Notes: a model not told the origin generated them from the sequence alone. A stretch of 64,000 nt of DNA from Bacteriovoracaceae bacterium UBA6153 (GCA_002428265.1 DIUR01000001.1:1-64000), one strand, 5' to 3'; shown: positions 8,992-17,176, counted from the first letter of the stretch. Program-made: numbers and translations.

Positions 8992-10123
8992 AGATTTCTT
9001 TATAAACGAATGCTTTCTTTCTGACGTTGATCACAAGGTCTTTTCCTTCTGATTTTTTCAACTCCAGTGGTTTACGCAAAGACTTTTCGTTATACATGCT
9101 CATTACAGCAAGACCGATGGCCTTACCTAATAGAGGCGGAACCGCGTTTCCAATTTGTCTCCATTGAGCAGATAATGTTCCCGAAAAAACAAAATCATTG
9201 GGAAAACTTTGAAGAGCAGCAGCTTCTCTTTGAGTCAGGTAACGATTTTCAGTAGGGTGAAAATAATTATGTCTGTGAGTCATGATTGTTGGACTTGGCT
9301 TTTTTCTATCCAGACGCTGATACTTCGTTTGTCTGAAACGGTTTTCTCTAAGCTCTTTCCAGTTCACATTCAATTTTAATTTTTTAGACTTAAAATAAGT
9401 TTTCTCATCAATCTCATAACGAACACCTTTTCCTTCAGGGATGCAGGCAATTCTTTGATTATCAATCTCAGACTTAATGGCGGCCTGAGGGATATCGTGG
9501 TTAAAAACTTTTCCAGACGGAGCTTTTAAGTTTTTAATAACGTCGCCAACCGTGACGATTTTTTTATGAGTTTCTGGAAATGTAATAGTTTGATTAATTC
9601 TCGATCCGATAATGATCGTGCGTCTTCTTCTTTCAGGCACGCTGTAGTTTTCAGCGCTCATGACTTGAACGTCTAACGTATATCCCATTTTATGGAAGAT
9701 TTTAAAAATCGACTGAATCGTCTTCTCATTTTTTTTAGCGAGAAGGCCTGTCACGTTTTCAATAACGACATAGTAAGGATTCGTGATTTTTACGACACGG
9801 ATAAATTCTTTGAAGAGCTGGTTTCTTTGATCGTTTGGATTGCCAAGACCAACTGTAGAGAAGCCCTGACAAGGCGGCCCACCAACAACAGCATGAATGG
9901 TTTGGTTATGTGTCAGTTCACGAATTTTAGCAGCTGTAAGCTCTGTAATTGAGCCACAGAAAGTCTCTGCTGAATGGTGATTGTTCTTAAAAGTTTCTAT
10001 GGCATGTTTATCCATATCAACACCAAGAACACAATTCATACCCGCAAGTTCAAGCCCGCATGAAAGCCCGCCCGCGCCTGAGAATAAGTCGATAAAATTC
10101 AGAGATGATTTAGATTTTGCCAT
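8978..10123 (-). CDS. DNA (cytosine-5-)-methyltransferase, orphan
   Basis: A 381-residue C5-cytosine methyltransferase. Motif I is DLFSGAGGLS (SAM binding), motif IV GGPPCQGFS with nucleophile C85, motif VI ENV, motif VIII QTKYQRLDRKKPSPTI and motif X QIGNAVPP. The variable region between motifs VIII and X, which holds target recognition, is very short (MTHRHNYFHPTENRYLTQREAAALQSFP carries motif IX), so part of recognition may lie elsewhere. No restriction endonuclease is next to it, so it is probably a regulatory or protective orphan enzyme. The upstream region lacks a clear Shine-Dalgarno. Recognition sequence cannot be read from the protein. Confidence 0.9.
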   Translation of the reverse strand: MAKSKSSLNFIDLFSGAGGLSCGLELAGMNCVLGVDMDKHAIETFKNNHHSAETFCGSITELTAAKIRELTHNQTIHAVVGGPPCQGFSTVGLGNPNDQRNQLFKEFIRVVKITNPYYVVIENVTGLLAKKNEKTIQSIFKIFHKMGYTLDVQVMSAENYSVPERRRRTIIIGSRINQTITFPETHKKIVTVGDVIKNLKAPSGKVFNHDIPQAAIKSEIDNQRIACIPEGKGVRYEIDEKTYFKSKKLKLNVNWKELRENRFRQTKYQRLDRKKPSPTIMTHRHNYFHPTENRYLTQREAAALQSFPNDFVFSGTLSAQWRQIGNAVPPLLGKAIGLAVMSMYNEKSLRKPLELKKSEGKDLVINVRKKAFVYKEISTAS

Positions 10124-10164
10124 ATAAAATCATTATCTCGATTTCATAGCAGATCTGTCAATTA

Positions 10165-10878
10165 TTATGCGGCCTTATTTTTACGATTTTTTTGTTCTGG
10201 TAGAATAAATTTCAGATTGTCCATGCTAGGAACTTTCTCAGAAGGAGCATAGAATCTTTCTCTTTCTTCATCCCAAAGATAGTTGGTTGTGACCGGAGAG
10301 ACTAAAAAAGTGAAATCTTTCATTCTCTCTACCATCTTTTGTGAATGGGCCATCCACATAGGGAGATTCTGAGAATAAATGAAGACATTTACCTGGTGTG
10401 TTTGAACGTGATTTTTTAGAGCATCAACAAAAAGAGACAGTGTTTCTGTATCCAGATCGAGTTCTGGCTCTTCCAGAAAAATAAACTGGCCTTCGCAAAG
10501 AAGGGCCTTTATTAGTGAGCAAACCTTCTTCATCTGCGCATCAGATTGCTCTGGAAGCATATGAGGCAGCTCAATGGTCTTATAAAGTTTTTCCAGTGGG
10601 CCGTTTTCCGGCAGTTTTAAAAAATCCTGAAACTGCACTTCTTTGGATTCTGTCAGTGAGTTAGGAGAGAAATCAATAAGCAAGTTCTGATTCAAGCTCA
10701 TCTCTGGGATAAGGCTTGCTTGTGAGCTTACAAATGAAAACTTATAGGGAAGTGCCACTTTATGGAACTTTAAAAACGACAGAAAATCCCCGAGCATCGT
10801 TTTGCACTCGGTCTTCTCTGGGTAGTTGAATAGGTATATTTCGAAGTATTCTTCGAAGTTGATTTTACTCATCAGCAT
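10165..10878 (-). CDS. ABC-ATPase-like protein lacking a P-loop
   Basis: A 237-residue protein of unknown function that follows the ABC ATPase plan without a working Walker A. A Q-loop-like stretch FVSSQASLIPEMSLNQNLL (about 49-67), a weak signature LPEQSDAQMKKV (108-119) and a Walker B-like FIFLEEPELDLD (132-143) appear in the right order and spacing. Where the GxxGxGKST loop should be, near residues 20-30, there is only EKTECKTML. The Walker B acidic pair is EE. It may be a pseudo-ATPase. It lies just upstream of the methyltransferase on the same strand (41-base gap). I do not recognise a named family. Confidence 0.6.
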   Translation of the reverse strand: MLMSKINFEEYFEIYLFNYPEKTECKTMLGDFLSFLKFHKVALPYKFSFVSSQASLIPEMSLNQNLLIDFSPNSLTESKEVQFQDFLKLPENGPLEKLYKTIELPHMLPEQSDAQMKKVCSLIKALLCEGQFIFLEEPELDLDTETLSLFVDALKNHVQTHQVNVFIYSQNLPMWMAHSQKMVERMKDFTFLVSPVTTNYLWDEERERFYAPSEKVPSMDNLKFILPEQKNRKNKAA

Positions 10879-11002
10879 CTCATCGACATCTCTTAAGCGT
10901 TTCTAAAGAAAAACATACACGGACTGATCCACTCAGGTATGCATTGTTTTCCACTGTTTAAATCACTCCCTAAAAATAAAAGTTCAAGCTATAATTGAGA
11001 TC

Positions 11003-12229
11003 ATGATAGAAAAGGCCAATAGTAAAACAGTTCTTATTGCCATGACCGGAGGAGTTGAGTCCACCGTTGCGGCCTATCTTTTAAAAAAACAAGGCTACAA
11101 GTGTATTGGAATCGGCCTTCAGCTATTTGCTGATGGTGAAGAGACGGGACCATTTGCCGACGTTGCAGTGCTGGATTTAAACCGAATCAAAAATATCTGC
11201 AATTATCTCGATATTCCTTTTTATGCAGTCAATGCTTCTGATATTTTTACGGATAAAGTGCTCGACCCACTTATCGGACGCATTCTTTCAGGACAAACCT
11301 TCGAGCCCCTCGTTTTTTTAAACAATGTTTTGCTAGATGTTTTATTAGAGAAGTCTCAAAAATTTCAAACCACACTGGTGGCAACTGCTCATTATGCAAA
11401 AGTTCTAAAAAATCAAAAAACAGGATCTTTTGAACTGATGGTCGCTAACGATCTGGAGTTTGATCAGAGTTACTCATTGGCAAAATTGGAGCAAAAGCAT
11501 CTTGAGAATTTAATCCTTCCATTGTCTGAAATCAGAAAAAAAGAAGTCGAAAAAATCGGCGAGCTTATAAAAGTTGAGTTCCTCCCAAGAATTAAAAGCA
11601 AATATGCTCACATCATGTTTGATCCGCGCATGAGTAAGCTTGTTGAGGCGAGAAGTTCAAAAGATTTAAGACGAAGAGGGAATATTTACGATTATAAGAC
11701 TGATGCTTCTATCGGTGAGCATAACGGTATTCACCATTTTTACGTTGGCCAAACCAATATTGTTATCGATAAAAAAAATGAGCATCAGATTGATCCATTA
11801 AAACAAATTATTTCAATTGTTCCTTATAAGGGAAATATCTTTATTGATTATCCTAATAAACTTAAATACAAAGAGGCACTTGTCGTTGGGTTTAATTCAG
11901 CAGCAAATCTCGACATGTCAGTTCCTATTTCTTGTTATGTAAAGATGTCTCCCAAGGGTGAAAAAATCCCGTGCAAACTTTATTATAAAAATAACAATAC
12001 GGCCTTGGTGGAGTTCGATGAGCCTAGAAGCGGACTTCTTGTGGCCGGCCAGTTTTTAGTTTTCTACAACAGACAATCAGACAAAGGAAAAGTCATCGGC
12101 TCTGCTCTCGTGGAGATTGGTGGAAACTTTGATGAATATTCTTATAACACCCTTCCCGATAAAAAAGAGGATGACGAGGATGAAGACTCACATAAAAAAC
12201 CAAATCATCTCGACAAGCTGGGCTTCTAG
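11003..12229 (+). CDS. MnmA-like paralogue lacking both catalytic cysteines
   Basis: A 408-residue protein with the overall fold order of tRNA 2-thiouridylase MnmA. The PP-loop reads TGGVEST (15-21) instead of SGGVDSS, and ATAHYAK replaces ATGHY. The catalytic Cys of the NPDVLC motif aligns with Leu (about L106) and the second Cys of STGICF with about H203; no cysteine occurs between residues 66 and 311. The PPi-loop change D to E and loss of both cysteines argue against thiolation. The true MnmA is encoded 1 kb downstream. An RNA-binding, regulatory or diverged adenylating role is possible. The C-terminal tail is highly acidic. The next gene starts inside its 3' end. Confidence 0.75.
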   Translation: MIEKANSKTVLIAMTGGVESTVAAYLLKKQGYKCIGIGLQLFADGEETGPFADVAVLDLNRIKNICNYLDIPFYAVNASDIFTDKVLDPLIGRILSGQTFEPLVFLNNVLLDVLLEKSQKFQTTLVATAHYAKVLKNQKTGSFELMVANDLEFDQSYSLAKLEQKHLENLILPLSEIRKKEVEKIGELIKVEFLPRIKSKYAHIMFDPRMSKLVEARSSKDLRRRGNIYDYKTDASIGEHNGIHHFYVGQTNIVIDKKNEHQIDPLKQIISIVPYKGNIFIDYPNKLKYKEALVVGFNSAANLDMSVPISCYVKMSPKGEKIPCKLYYKNNNTALVEFDEPRSGLLVAGQFLVFYNRQSDKGKVIGSALVEIGGNFDEYSYNTLPDKKEDDEDEDSHKKPNHLDKLGF

Positions 12230-13232
12230 CAGTCTTGTTTGTTTATTGCTTTTTACATTTTCAAATAATACTCACGCCATTACTTTTCAAGAATATGAAA
12301 AGAAAATCAAAAATGCTTATTCATTAAGAAATGCAGTAGAAAAACTTCCAAGAAAAGACATTGAAAATCAGTTGAGAGAGTTTATTGCCAGCGGAAGACC
12401 TGGGCGCCTGGCCGGAAGTCCAGGGCACAAAAAATCTCAGGAATACCTGGAAGGAAAACTGAGGTCATTTAATAGTACCGGTGTGACAGTGAGTAAAATG
12501 GAGTTTGCTGGTGTTGGTGGCGCAGACAAGGCCATAAGTGGTGTGAATTTTATCTGGGAGAAAAAAGGTGTGACATCCCCTGATGAAATTCTTTTAATCA
12601 CTGCTCATTATGATTCTTTGATTAGAGATTCAAAAACTCAGAAACCAGTTTTAAAAGGTGAGATGCCAGGGGCAGATAACAATGCCACAGGTGTTTCAGT
12701 GATGTTATCAATGATAGAGATATTAAATCAGTTAGAAATCCCCAAGACGGTGAAATTTGTTTTTTTAGATCTTGAAGAGTTTAATTCGCAGGGATCAAAA
12801 TATTTTGCTAATTCAGAAGAATTTAAAGCTGAAAAAGAGTCGAAGAAAATTGCTGGTGTGATGAATTTAATCATGCTCGGCCATGATACGAGGACAAGTG
12901 ATACAGAAAAAAAGCTGAATAATATGAAAGCTTATTCAACTGATGATGCTTTTGCTAAACCTCTGATTGAGGCCGCTGATAAAAATTATAGTACGATTAA
13001 ATTTACCCTCAACCCTCCTCAAAACAATGAGCGCTTTATTGACTCTATGGCCGCTTTTAAGGCCCAAGGGATCCCTTCTGTGACTTTCACGCAAAACCGT
13101 GAGAGCGACTTGAACCCTCGTTTATGGAGCTCTAATGACTTCTTTGAGACCTTGAATATCAATACTTACACCAATGTATTTAAGGCACTGGCCAGCTCTG
13201 TGCTCGCTTGGAATTATGGCGTGGTCAAATAG
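12180..13232 (+). CDS. Exported M28 peptidase-like protein with missing metal ligands
   Basis: A 350-residue protein with a long signal sequence (about 1-33). The M28 aminopeptidase pattern is present: TAHYD (H143), GADNN (D166) and DLEEF (E199, E200). Two further metal ligands appear lost: the usual Asp/Glu in N-L-D-M-x-G is Ile (I231 in MNLIMLG) and the final His in NP-x-x-H-x-x-x-D is Trp (W316 in NPRLWSSND). It may be inactive as a di-zinc peptidase or may bind one metal. ATG 12180 is chosen because AAGAGG lies nine bases upstream and it yields a proper signal peptide; upstream in-frame starts do not. It overlaps the MnmA paralogue by 50 bases. Confidence 0.72.
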   Translation: MKTHIKNQIISTSWASSSLVCLLLFTFSNNTHAITFQEYEKKIKNAYSLRNAVEKLPRKDIENQLREFIASGRPGRLAGSPGHKKSQEYLEGKLRSFNSTGVTVSKMEFAGVGGADKAISGVNFIWEKKGVTSPDEILLITAHYDSLIRDSKTQKPVLKGEMPGADNNATGVSVMLSMIEILNQLEIPKTVKFVFLDLEEFNSQGSKYFANSEEFKAEKESKKIAGVMNLIMLGHDTRTSDTEKKLNNMKAYSTDDAFAKPLIEAADKNYSTIKFTLNPPQNNERFIDSMAAFKAQGIPSVTFTQNRESDLNPRLWSSNDFFETLNINTYTNVFKALASSVLAWNYGVVK

Positions 13233-13258
13233 AGAAATTTCTGCTAAAAGATCTCTCT

Positions 13259-14404
13259 ATGAATAAGCCTAAATCAGAAACAATGGTAATTGTCGGAATG
13301 TCCGGAGGAGTTGACTCTTCTGTGACGGCTGCCGTCCTAAAAGCTGAAGGCTATAAAGTCGTGGGCCTATTCATGAAAAACTGGGAAGAGTTTGACGAGC
13401 ATGGCGTTTGTCAGTCTAGTCTTGAGTACGCTGATGTCGTCAAAGTTTGTGAAAAACTAGATATCCCATATTATTCAGTCGATTTCATCCAAGAGTATAG
13501 AGATCAGGTCTTCAGTCATTTTGTTGAAGAGTACAAATTAGGATTCACCCCTAATCCGGATGTTCTTTGTAATAGAGAAATTAAGTTCAAAGTGTTTTTC
13601 GAAAAAGCGATGGAGCTTGGAGCAGACTTCCTGGCCACTGGACATTATTGTCAATCAAAAGAAATTGATGGTGAGTTTAAGCTGGTTAAAGGGGCAGATC
13701 CATTAAAAGATCAGTCGTACTTTTTATACACAATAAAGAAAGAAATCCTGGCGAAAGTTCTGTTTCCTATTGGACACATTCCAAAAACAGAAGTTCGTGC
13801 CATTGCTGCTCAATATGATCTTGCAACGAAAGAGAAAAAAGATTCAACGGGAATTTGTTTTATCGGTGAGAGAAATTTCAAAAACTTTCTTTCAAACTAC
13901 GTCACTTTTGAAGATGGAAATTTTGAAACGATAGATGGAAGTGTTGTTGGACGCCACACCGGTGCAACTTATTATACGATCGGACAACGTAAAGGTCTGG
14001 GCCTTGGCGGGCAAGGTGAGCCTTGGTTCGTGGTTGGAAAAGATATGTCGAGAAATGTGGTGATCGTCGAGCGCGGAGAGTTTCACCCGCATTTATATTC
14101 AGACACTCTTGTCGCTACTGATTTATCTTTTGTTAGTGGAGAGTGGAGCAAGTCGCTTCCATTCAAATGCACAGCTAAGATTAGATACAGACAGAAAGAT
14201 CAAGACTGTATTGTGACTAAAATAGAAGATGGAAAAATCTATGTGGAGTTTGATACTCCTCAAAGGGCCATCACTCCAAGACAGTCTGTCGTTTTTTATG
14301 ATGGAGATGTCTGTCTTGGTGGAGCGATGATTGAGAAGTCAGGGCCAAGCTACTTTGAATTAAAAAAGGATCTATACTCTTCTACCAGTACTTCGGATCA
14401 TTAA
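13259..14404 (+). CDS. mnmA: tRNA-specific 2-thiouridylase
   Basis: A 381-residue enzyme that makes 2-thiouridine at position 34 of tRNA Lys, Glu and Gln. All key parts are intact: PP-loop SGGVDSS, first catalytic Cys in NPDVLCNREIKF, second in STGICFIGERNF, and the C-terminal barrel with TIGQRKGLGLGG. ATG 13259 is preferred over an upstream frame that runs into the peptidase gene. The ribosome binding site is weak. Sulfur would be relayed from a cysteine desulfurase, perhaps the one at 22.6 kb. It ends 23 bases inside a convergent small gene. Confidence 0.93.
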   Translation: MNKPKSETMVIVGMSGGVDSSVTAAVLKAEGYKVVGLFMKNWEEFDEHGVCQSSLEYADVVKVCEKLDIPYYSVDFIQEYRDQVFSHFVEEYKLGFTPNPDVLCNREIKFKVFFEKAMELGADFLATGHYCQSKEIDGEFKLVKGADPLKDQSYFLYTIKKEILAKVLFPIGHIPKTEVRAIAAQYDLATKEKKDSTGICFIGERNFKNFLSNYVTFEDGNFETIDGSVVGRHTGATYYTIGQRKGLGLGGQGEPWFVVGKDMSRNVVIVERGEFHPHLYSDTLVATDLSFVSGEWSKSLPFKCTAKIRYRQKDQDCIVTKIEDGKIYVEFDTPQRAITPRQSVVFYDGDVCLGGAMIEKSGPSYFELKKDLYSSTSTSDH

Positions 14405-14618
14405 AATCCTTTTTACCGCTTTTATCTCCGCCGTCATCATCACGCTTGGGGCGCTCTTTGAAGGCCGTGCAGTCTTGTCCTGTTGATTGTTTCACGAGAA
14501 TGTAGGGCATAAGCGGGGACTTGAACTGAAAGAGCTTGCAGCCTCGAGGTGCCGCCGGCTCAAAAGTCGTATGATAATGAATACACCTCATACAGGGAAT
14601 TCGCTTATTATCTTCCAT
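14382..14618 (-). CDS. Small four-cysteine protein
   Basis: A 78-residue soluble protein with PCMRCIHYHTTFEP, then GCKLFQFKS and STGQDCTAF. The four cysteines (two in CxxC) suggest a small metal site. The arrangement resembles a short conserved proteobacterial family of unknown role. The C-terminus is very polar (DDDGGDKSGKKD). It overlaps mnmA tail to tail by 23 bases. The reverse-strand frame over the same bases is taken as a shadow. Confidence 0.65.
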   Translation of the reverse strand: MEDNKRIPCMRCIHYHTTFEPAAPRGCKLFQFKSPLMPYILVKQSTGQDCTAFKERPKRDDDGGDKSGKKDFNDPKYW

Positions 14619-14799
14619 AACTTAGCTCATCAAAAAGGATCGTTTATGTCATCAGAAGTGACACTTATTATAAATCTTACATAGGCACTGCGTTTTTTAA
14701 TAGTCCTAAATTCTGGCATGTTAGGATTTCTAAGAAGCTTAGGTTTGTGATGCCTAAGTGCTTATTATTTGGAATAACTTACGAAGGACCAAGACTAAA

Positions 14800-15177
14800 A
14801 TGAAAACACTATCTCCATCAGTTGAAACCGACAATTTAGTTCTTTTCCCATCGGCGAAAAATTTCTCTGCAAGCGAGGATTTAACAGATCCCATGCTTGA
14901 TTTATTAAACGAATACTCTCACATGAATGATTCTGATATCCCTGCCCACCTTGATGATAGATTTGAAGAAGATAGTTTAGAAGATGACCTTGAAGATACC
15001 TCGGCCTTCGGAAGCCTTGAGGCCTTCATGATGAGAAACCAAAACAATGACAATCTTACTCCAGACGATAGACTCGTAAACCTCATCAATGACCGTATGC
15101 AGGCCATTGCCGACGCTAAGGCCCGTATTAAATTTTACCTCGAAGAAATTGAAATGTTCTTGCCTAGAAGACGTTAA
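14800..15177 (+). CDS. Acidic hypothetical protein
   Basis: A 125-residue soluble protein of no recognised family. The middle is strongly acidic (DDRFEEDSLEDDLED) and likely disordered, while the C-terminus (NDRMQAIADAKARIKFYLEEIE) is a predicted amphipathic helix ending in RRR. ATG 14800 follows GAAGGA at about 11 bases. The 180-base leader contains repeated CCTAA/TTAGG elements able to form hairpins. It ends 28 bases before tRNA-Leu, so both could share a transcript. Confidence 0.6.
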   Translation: MKTLSPSVETDNLVLFPSAKNFSASEDLTDPMLDLLNEYSHMNDSDIPAHLDDRFEEDSLEDDLEDTSAFGSLEAFMMRNQNNDNLTPDDRLVNLINDRMQAIADAKARIKFYLEEIEMFLPRRR

Positions 15178-15205
15178 TAGCTTTATTCTACCTGCTCATC
15201 TTAAT

Positions 15206-15289
15206 GCGCGGGTGGCGAAATGGCAGACGCACTACCTTGAGGTGGTAGCGCCGAAAGGCGTGCTGGTTCAAGTCCAGTTCCGCGCACCA
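15206..15289 (+). tRNA. tRNA-Leu (anticodon GAG), CCA encoded
   Basis: An 84-base class II tRNA. The acceptor stem GCGCGGG pairs with TCCGCGC (one G-U pair), the anticodon arm is CTACC-TTGAGGT-GGTAG with anticodon GAG, a short variable stem follows (GCGCCGAAAGGCGT), and the T-arm is CTGG-TTCAAGT-CCAG. A73 and CCA are encoded. Its 3' half is overlapped on the other strand by the end of the serine recombinase gene. Confidence 0.96.
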
Positions 15290-16953
15290 TTTGTAAAGCT
15301 ATTCGAACCAAAATGCCTTAAATTTTTTTTAAGCTTAAAAAGAGGGTCGCTGGCATCTGCCAGCGACTTCTCAGTATTAGACTTAATCGTCAATTCGTTC
15401 AAATAAAACACCTTATCCACATTCCAATAAATTTTAACACTATTCTCGCCAATTTCAACCCGTCTCACAAATTTCTGCAATACCTTTCGTCGGATATTAA
15501 AATCTGGATTCTCGTTTAATAAAAACTTGGAGTAATCTATAAACTTTTTAATAGTCGTTAAATTCACTAATCGCTCATCTAAATTTACGTCCTTTAAAAC
15601 AAATAATTTCTTATCCACTTCTTCTTTAGCTTTTTGAATCTTCTCCATTTGATTAAATAGCGGTATCGGTGAAAGTTCTTTAGGAAGAATGGCAATTCGT
15701 TCAGCAAGAGCTTCTAACTGTGAATTTAGCCCATAAGATTTTGCTTTCAAGCGATCACGCTCTTTACTTTCATCATCGTCTTGAAACTTCTCTTTTACCT
15801 TGGATAAAAGCTCCTTCATAAATTCTTCAGAGCTTAATAGCTTTTGAAATTCACTCCAGACTAATGGTTCAATGATTTTTGCTTGAACTCTGTGAGGACT
15901 GCATTTAAATGTTTTCTTGGTTAAACATGAATCACGTTTTGTAGCCCATGAATGTTCATAATAGGGAACCTTCCCATTTCTTCCAGTTGCAGACTTTCCC
16001 GACATGAAGTCACCACAAGTCATACAAAAACAAACTCCTGATAAAATATAAGGATACTTATTTTCTTTAATGACTTTAAGCTTTGATTTATTTTTTACAA
16101 GTTGATCATTAACTTTTCTAAAAGTAAGCTCATCAATTATGGAATCCCAAACTGCTTTTGTTTCAAATTCTTCATCTTTAACAAAATAAGTTTTCACTCC
16201 CATATACATTTTATTTTTTAAGAGATGCCAAAGATTATCCACGGTGAAATGCCCGACACGCATTTTAGAGCCACCACCCTCACGAGCCACGTTTGGTTTA
16301 TATCCATTGTCATTTAACCATTTTGCAGTATGAGAAAGCGTTTGCAGTTCTAAATATTTTTGAAAAGCTATTTTAACTGTGAATTCCGTTTCATCATCTA
16401 TGTCTAAGTAGCCTGGGCGTTCTGGATTTGATTTATATCCAAGTGGAACCGCTCCTCCGTTATATAAACCGCGTTTTGATCTTGCCAGAAGGTTTGCTTT
16501 TACGCGCTCGCTAGTTTGTCTACGTTCAAATTGATTAAAGTTCATAATGGATAGCAGAAGCATTTCACCGGCAGAATTAGTCGTGTCAAAATCTTCACGA
16601 AGCGACATAAAGCTACAATTATTTTCTTTTAAAATGTCCCAAATTTGAATGAAGTCTCTCATGTTTCTAGATAGGCGAGATAATTCCGTCATCATTATGA
16701 GATTGACTCGCTTCATTTTTATATCTAATAAAAGTTCTTGAAGCTTAGGCCTATTCATGTTTTTTGCTGAAATTCCTGCATCAATATAAACATCAACAAT
16801 TTCACCGTAGGCACCATTTCTATTTTTATAATGTATGGCCTCACGAAGTCTTTGCTCCTGACTTTTTATTGATCCTTCTGGATTTTCTGCTTGCTCTTCG
16901 CTTGACACACGGATGTATAAAGCTATTTTATAATTTGAATTTTTCGATACCAT
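15268..16953 (-). CDS. Large serine recombinase of an integrated element
   Basis: A 561-residue site-specific recombinase. The resolvase domain (about 8-160) starts with YIRVSSEEQ (catalytic Ser about S17) and has SRLSRNMRDF; the recombinase domain follows (RGLYNGGAVPLGYK), then a zinc ribbon (CFCMTCGDFMSG with later C residues), a coiled coil (about 400-470) and a short tail. The start has AAAGGAG six bases upstream and overlaps the preceding small gene's stop region. The last codons read into the T-loop of tRNA-Leu, with the stop at 15268-15270. Such enzymes catalyse integration and excision of phages or integrative elements. An intrinsic terminator-like hairpin sits within its last 35 codons, suggesting the 3' end was altered on integration. 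Confidence 0.9.
   Translation of the reverse strand: MVSKNSNYKIALYIRVSSEEQAENPEGSIKSQEQRLREAIHYKNRNGAYGEIVDVYIDAGISAKNMNRPKLQELLLDIKMKRVNLIMMTELSRLSRNMRDFIQIWDILKENNCSFMSLREDFDTTNSAGEMLLLSIMNFNQFERRQTSERVKANLLARSKRGLYNGGAVPLGYKSNPERPGYLDIDDETEFTVKIAFQKYLELQTLSHTAKWLNDNGYKPNVAREGGGSKMRVGHFTVDNLWHLLKNKMYMGVKTYFVKDEEFETKAVWDSIIDELTFRKVNDQLVKNKSKLKVIKENKYPYILSGVCFCMTCGDFMSGKSATGRNGKVPYYEHSWATKRDSCLTKKTFKCSPHRVQAKIIEPLVWSEFQKLLSSEEFMKELLSKVKEKFQDDDESKERDRLKAKSYGLNSQLEALAERIAILPKELSPIPLFNQMEKIQKAKEEVDKKLFVLKDVNLDERLVNLTTIKKFIDYSKFLLNENPDFNIRRKVLQKFVRRVEIGENSVKIYWNVDKVFYLNELTIKSNTEKSLADASDPLFKLKKNLRHFGSNSFTNGARNWT
15346..15367 (-). terminator. Terminator-like hairpin inside the recombinase 3' end
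   Basis: GTCGCTGGCA and TGCCAGCGAC form a 10-bp perfect stem with a 2-base turn (in practice a 6-base loop on 8 bp). On the minus strand it is followed by CCTCTTTTTAAG, as in an intrinsic terminator. It lies in frame about 33 codons before the annotated stop of the recombinase gene, an unusual place. Confidence 0.6.
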
Positions 16954-16954
16954 A

Positions 16955-17176
16955 TCAAACTCCTTTGTTTAAACCGTTAAGGCCTAAAGAGTCGATCTTG
17001 GTGAGTTGGCAAATCTGACTATAAATAATTTGCGCCACTTCATCAAGAACATTTTGAAAACTCTCATTTCTTTTTTCTTTAACTAAAAAATTTTCAACCT
17101 CTGAAAACTCATATTTAACTTTTCTTAATTTTCTTTCTTTAAATTTCTTAATCCCATCACCAATCTTCTTACCCAA
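16955..17176 (-). CDS. Small basic protein upstream of the recombinase, TTG start
   Basis: A 73-residue helical, lysine-rich protein. TTG 17176 is chosen because AAGGAG (17183-17188) is seven bases upstream; an upstream TTG at 17200 would put that site inside the gene. Its stop is one base from the recombinase ATG, which points to translational coupling and a joint role, for example as a recombination directionality factor or regulator. That role is inference from position and size; no family is recognised. Confidence 0.55.
   Translation of the reverse strand: MGKKIGDGIKKFKERKLRKVKYEFSEVENFLVKEKRNESFQNVLDEVAQIIYSQICQLTKIDSLGLNGLNKGV

Noticed and set aside
8978..10123. Restriction-modification system
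   Set aside because: No endonuclease-like gene adjoins the methyltransferase; the neighbour is ABC-like with no nuclease motif.
14487..14684. Plus-strand frame opposite the four-Cys gene
   Set aside because: The minus-strand frame has the conserved-looking CxxC pattern; this one has none.
15089..15406. Plus-strand frame running through tRNA-Leu
   Set aside because: It crosses the tRNA and the recombinase 3' end; a shadow.
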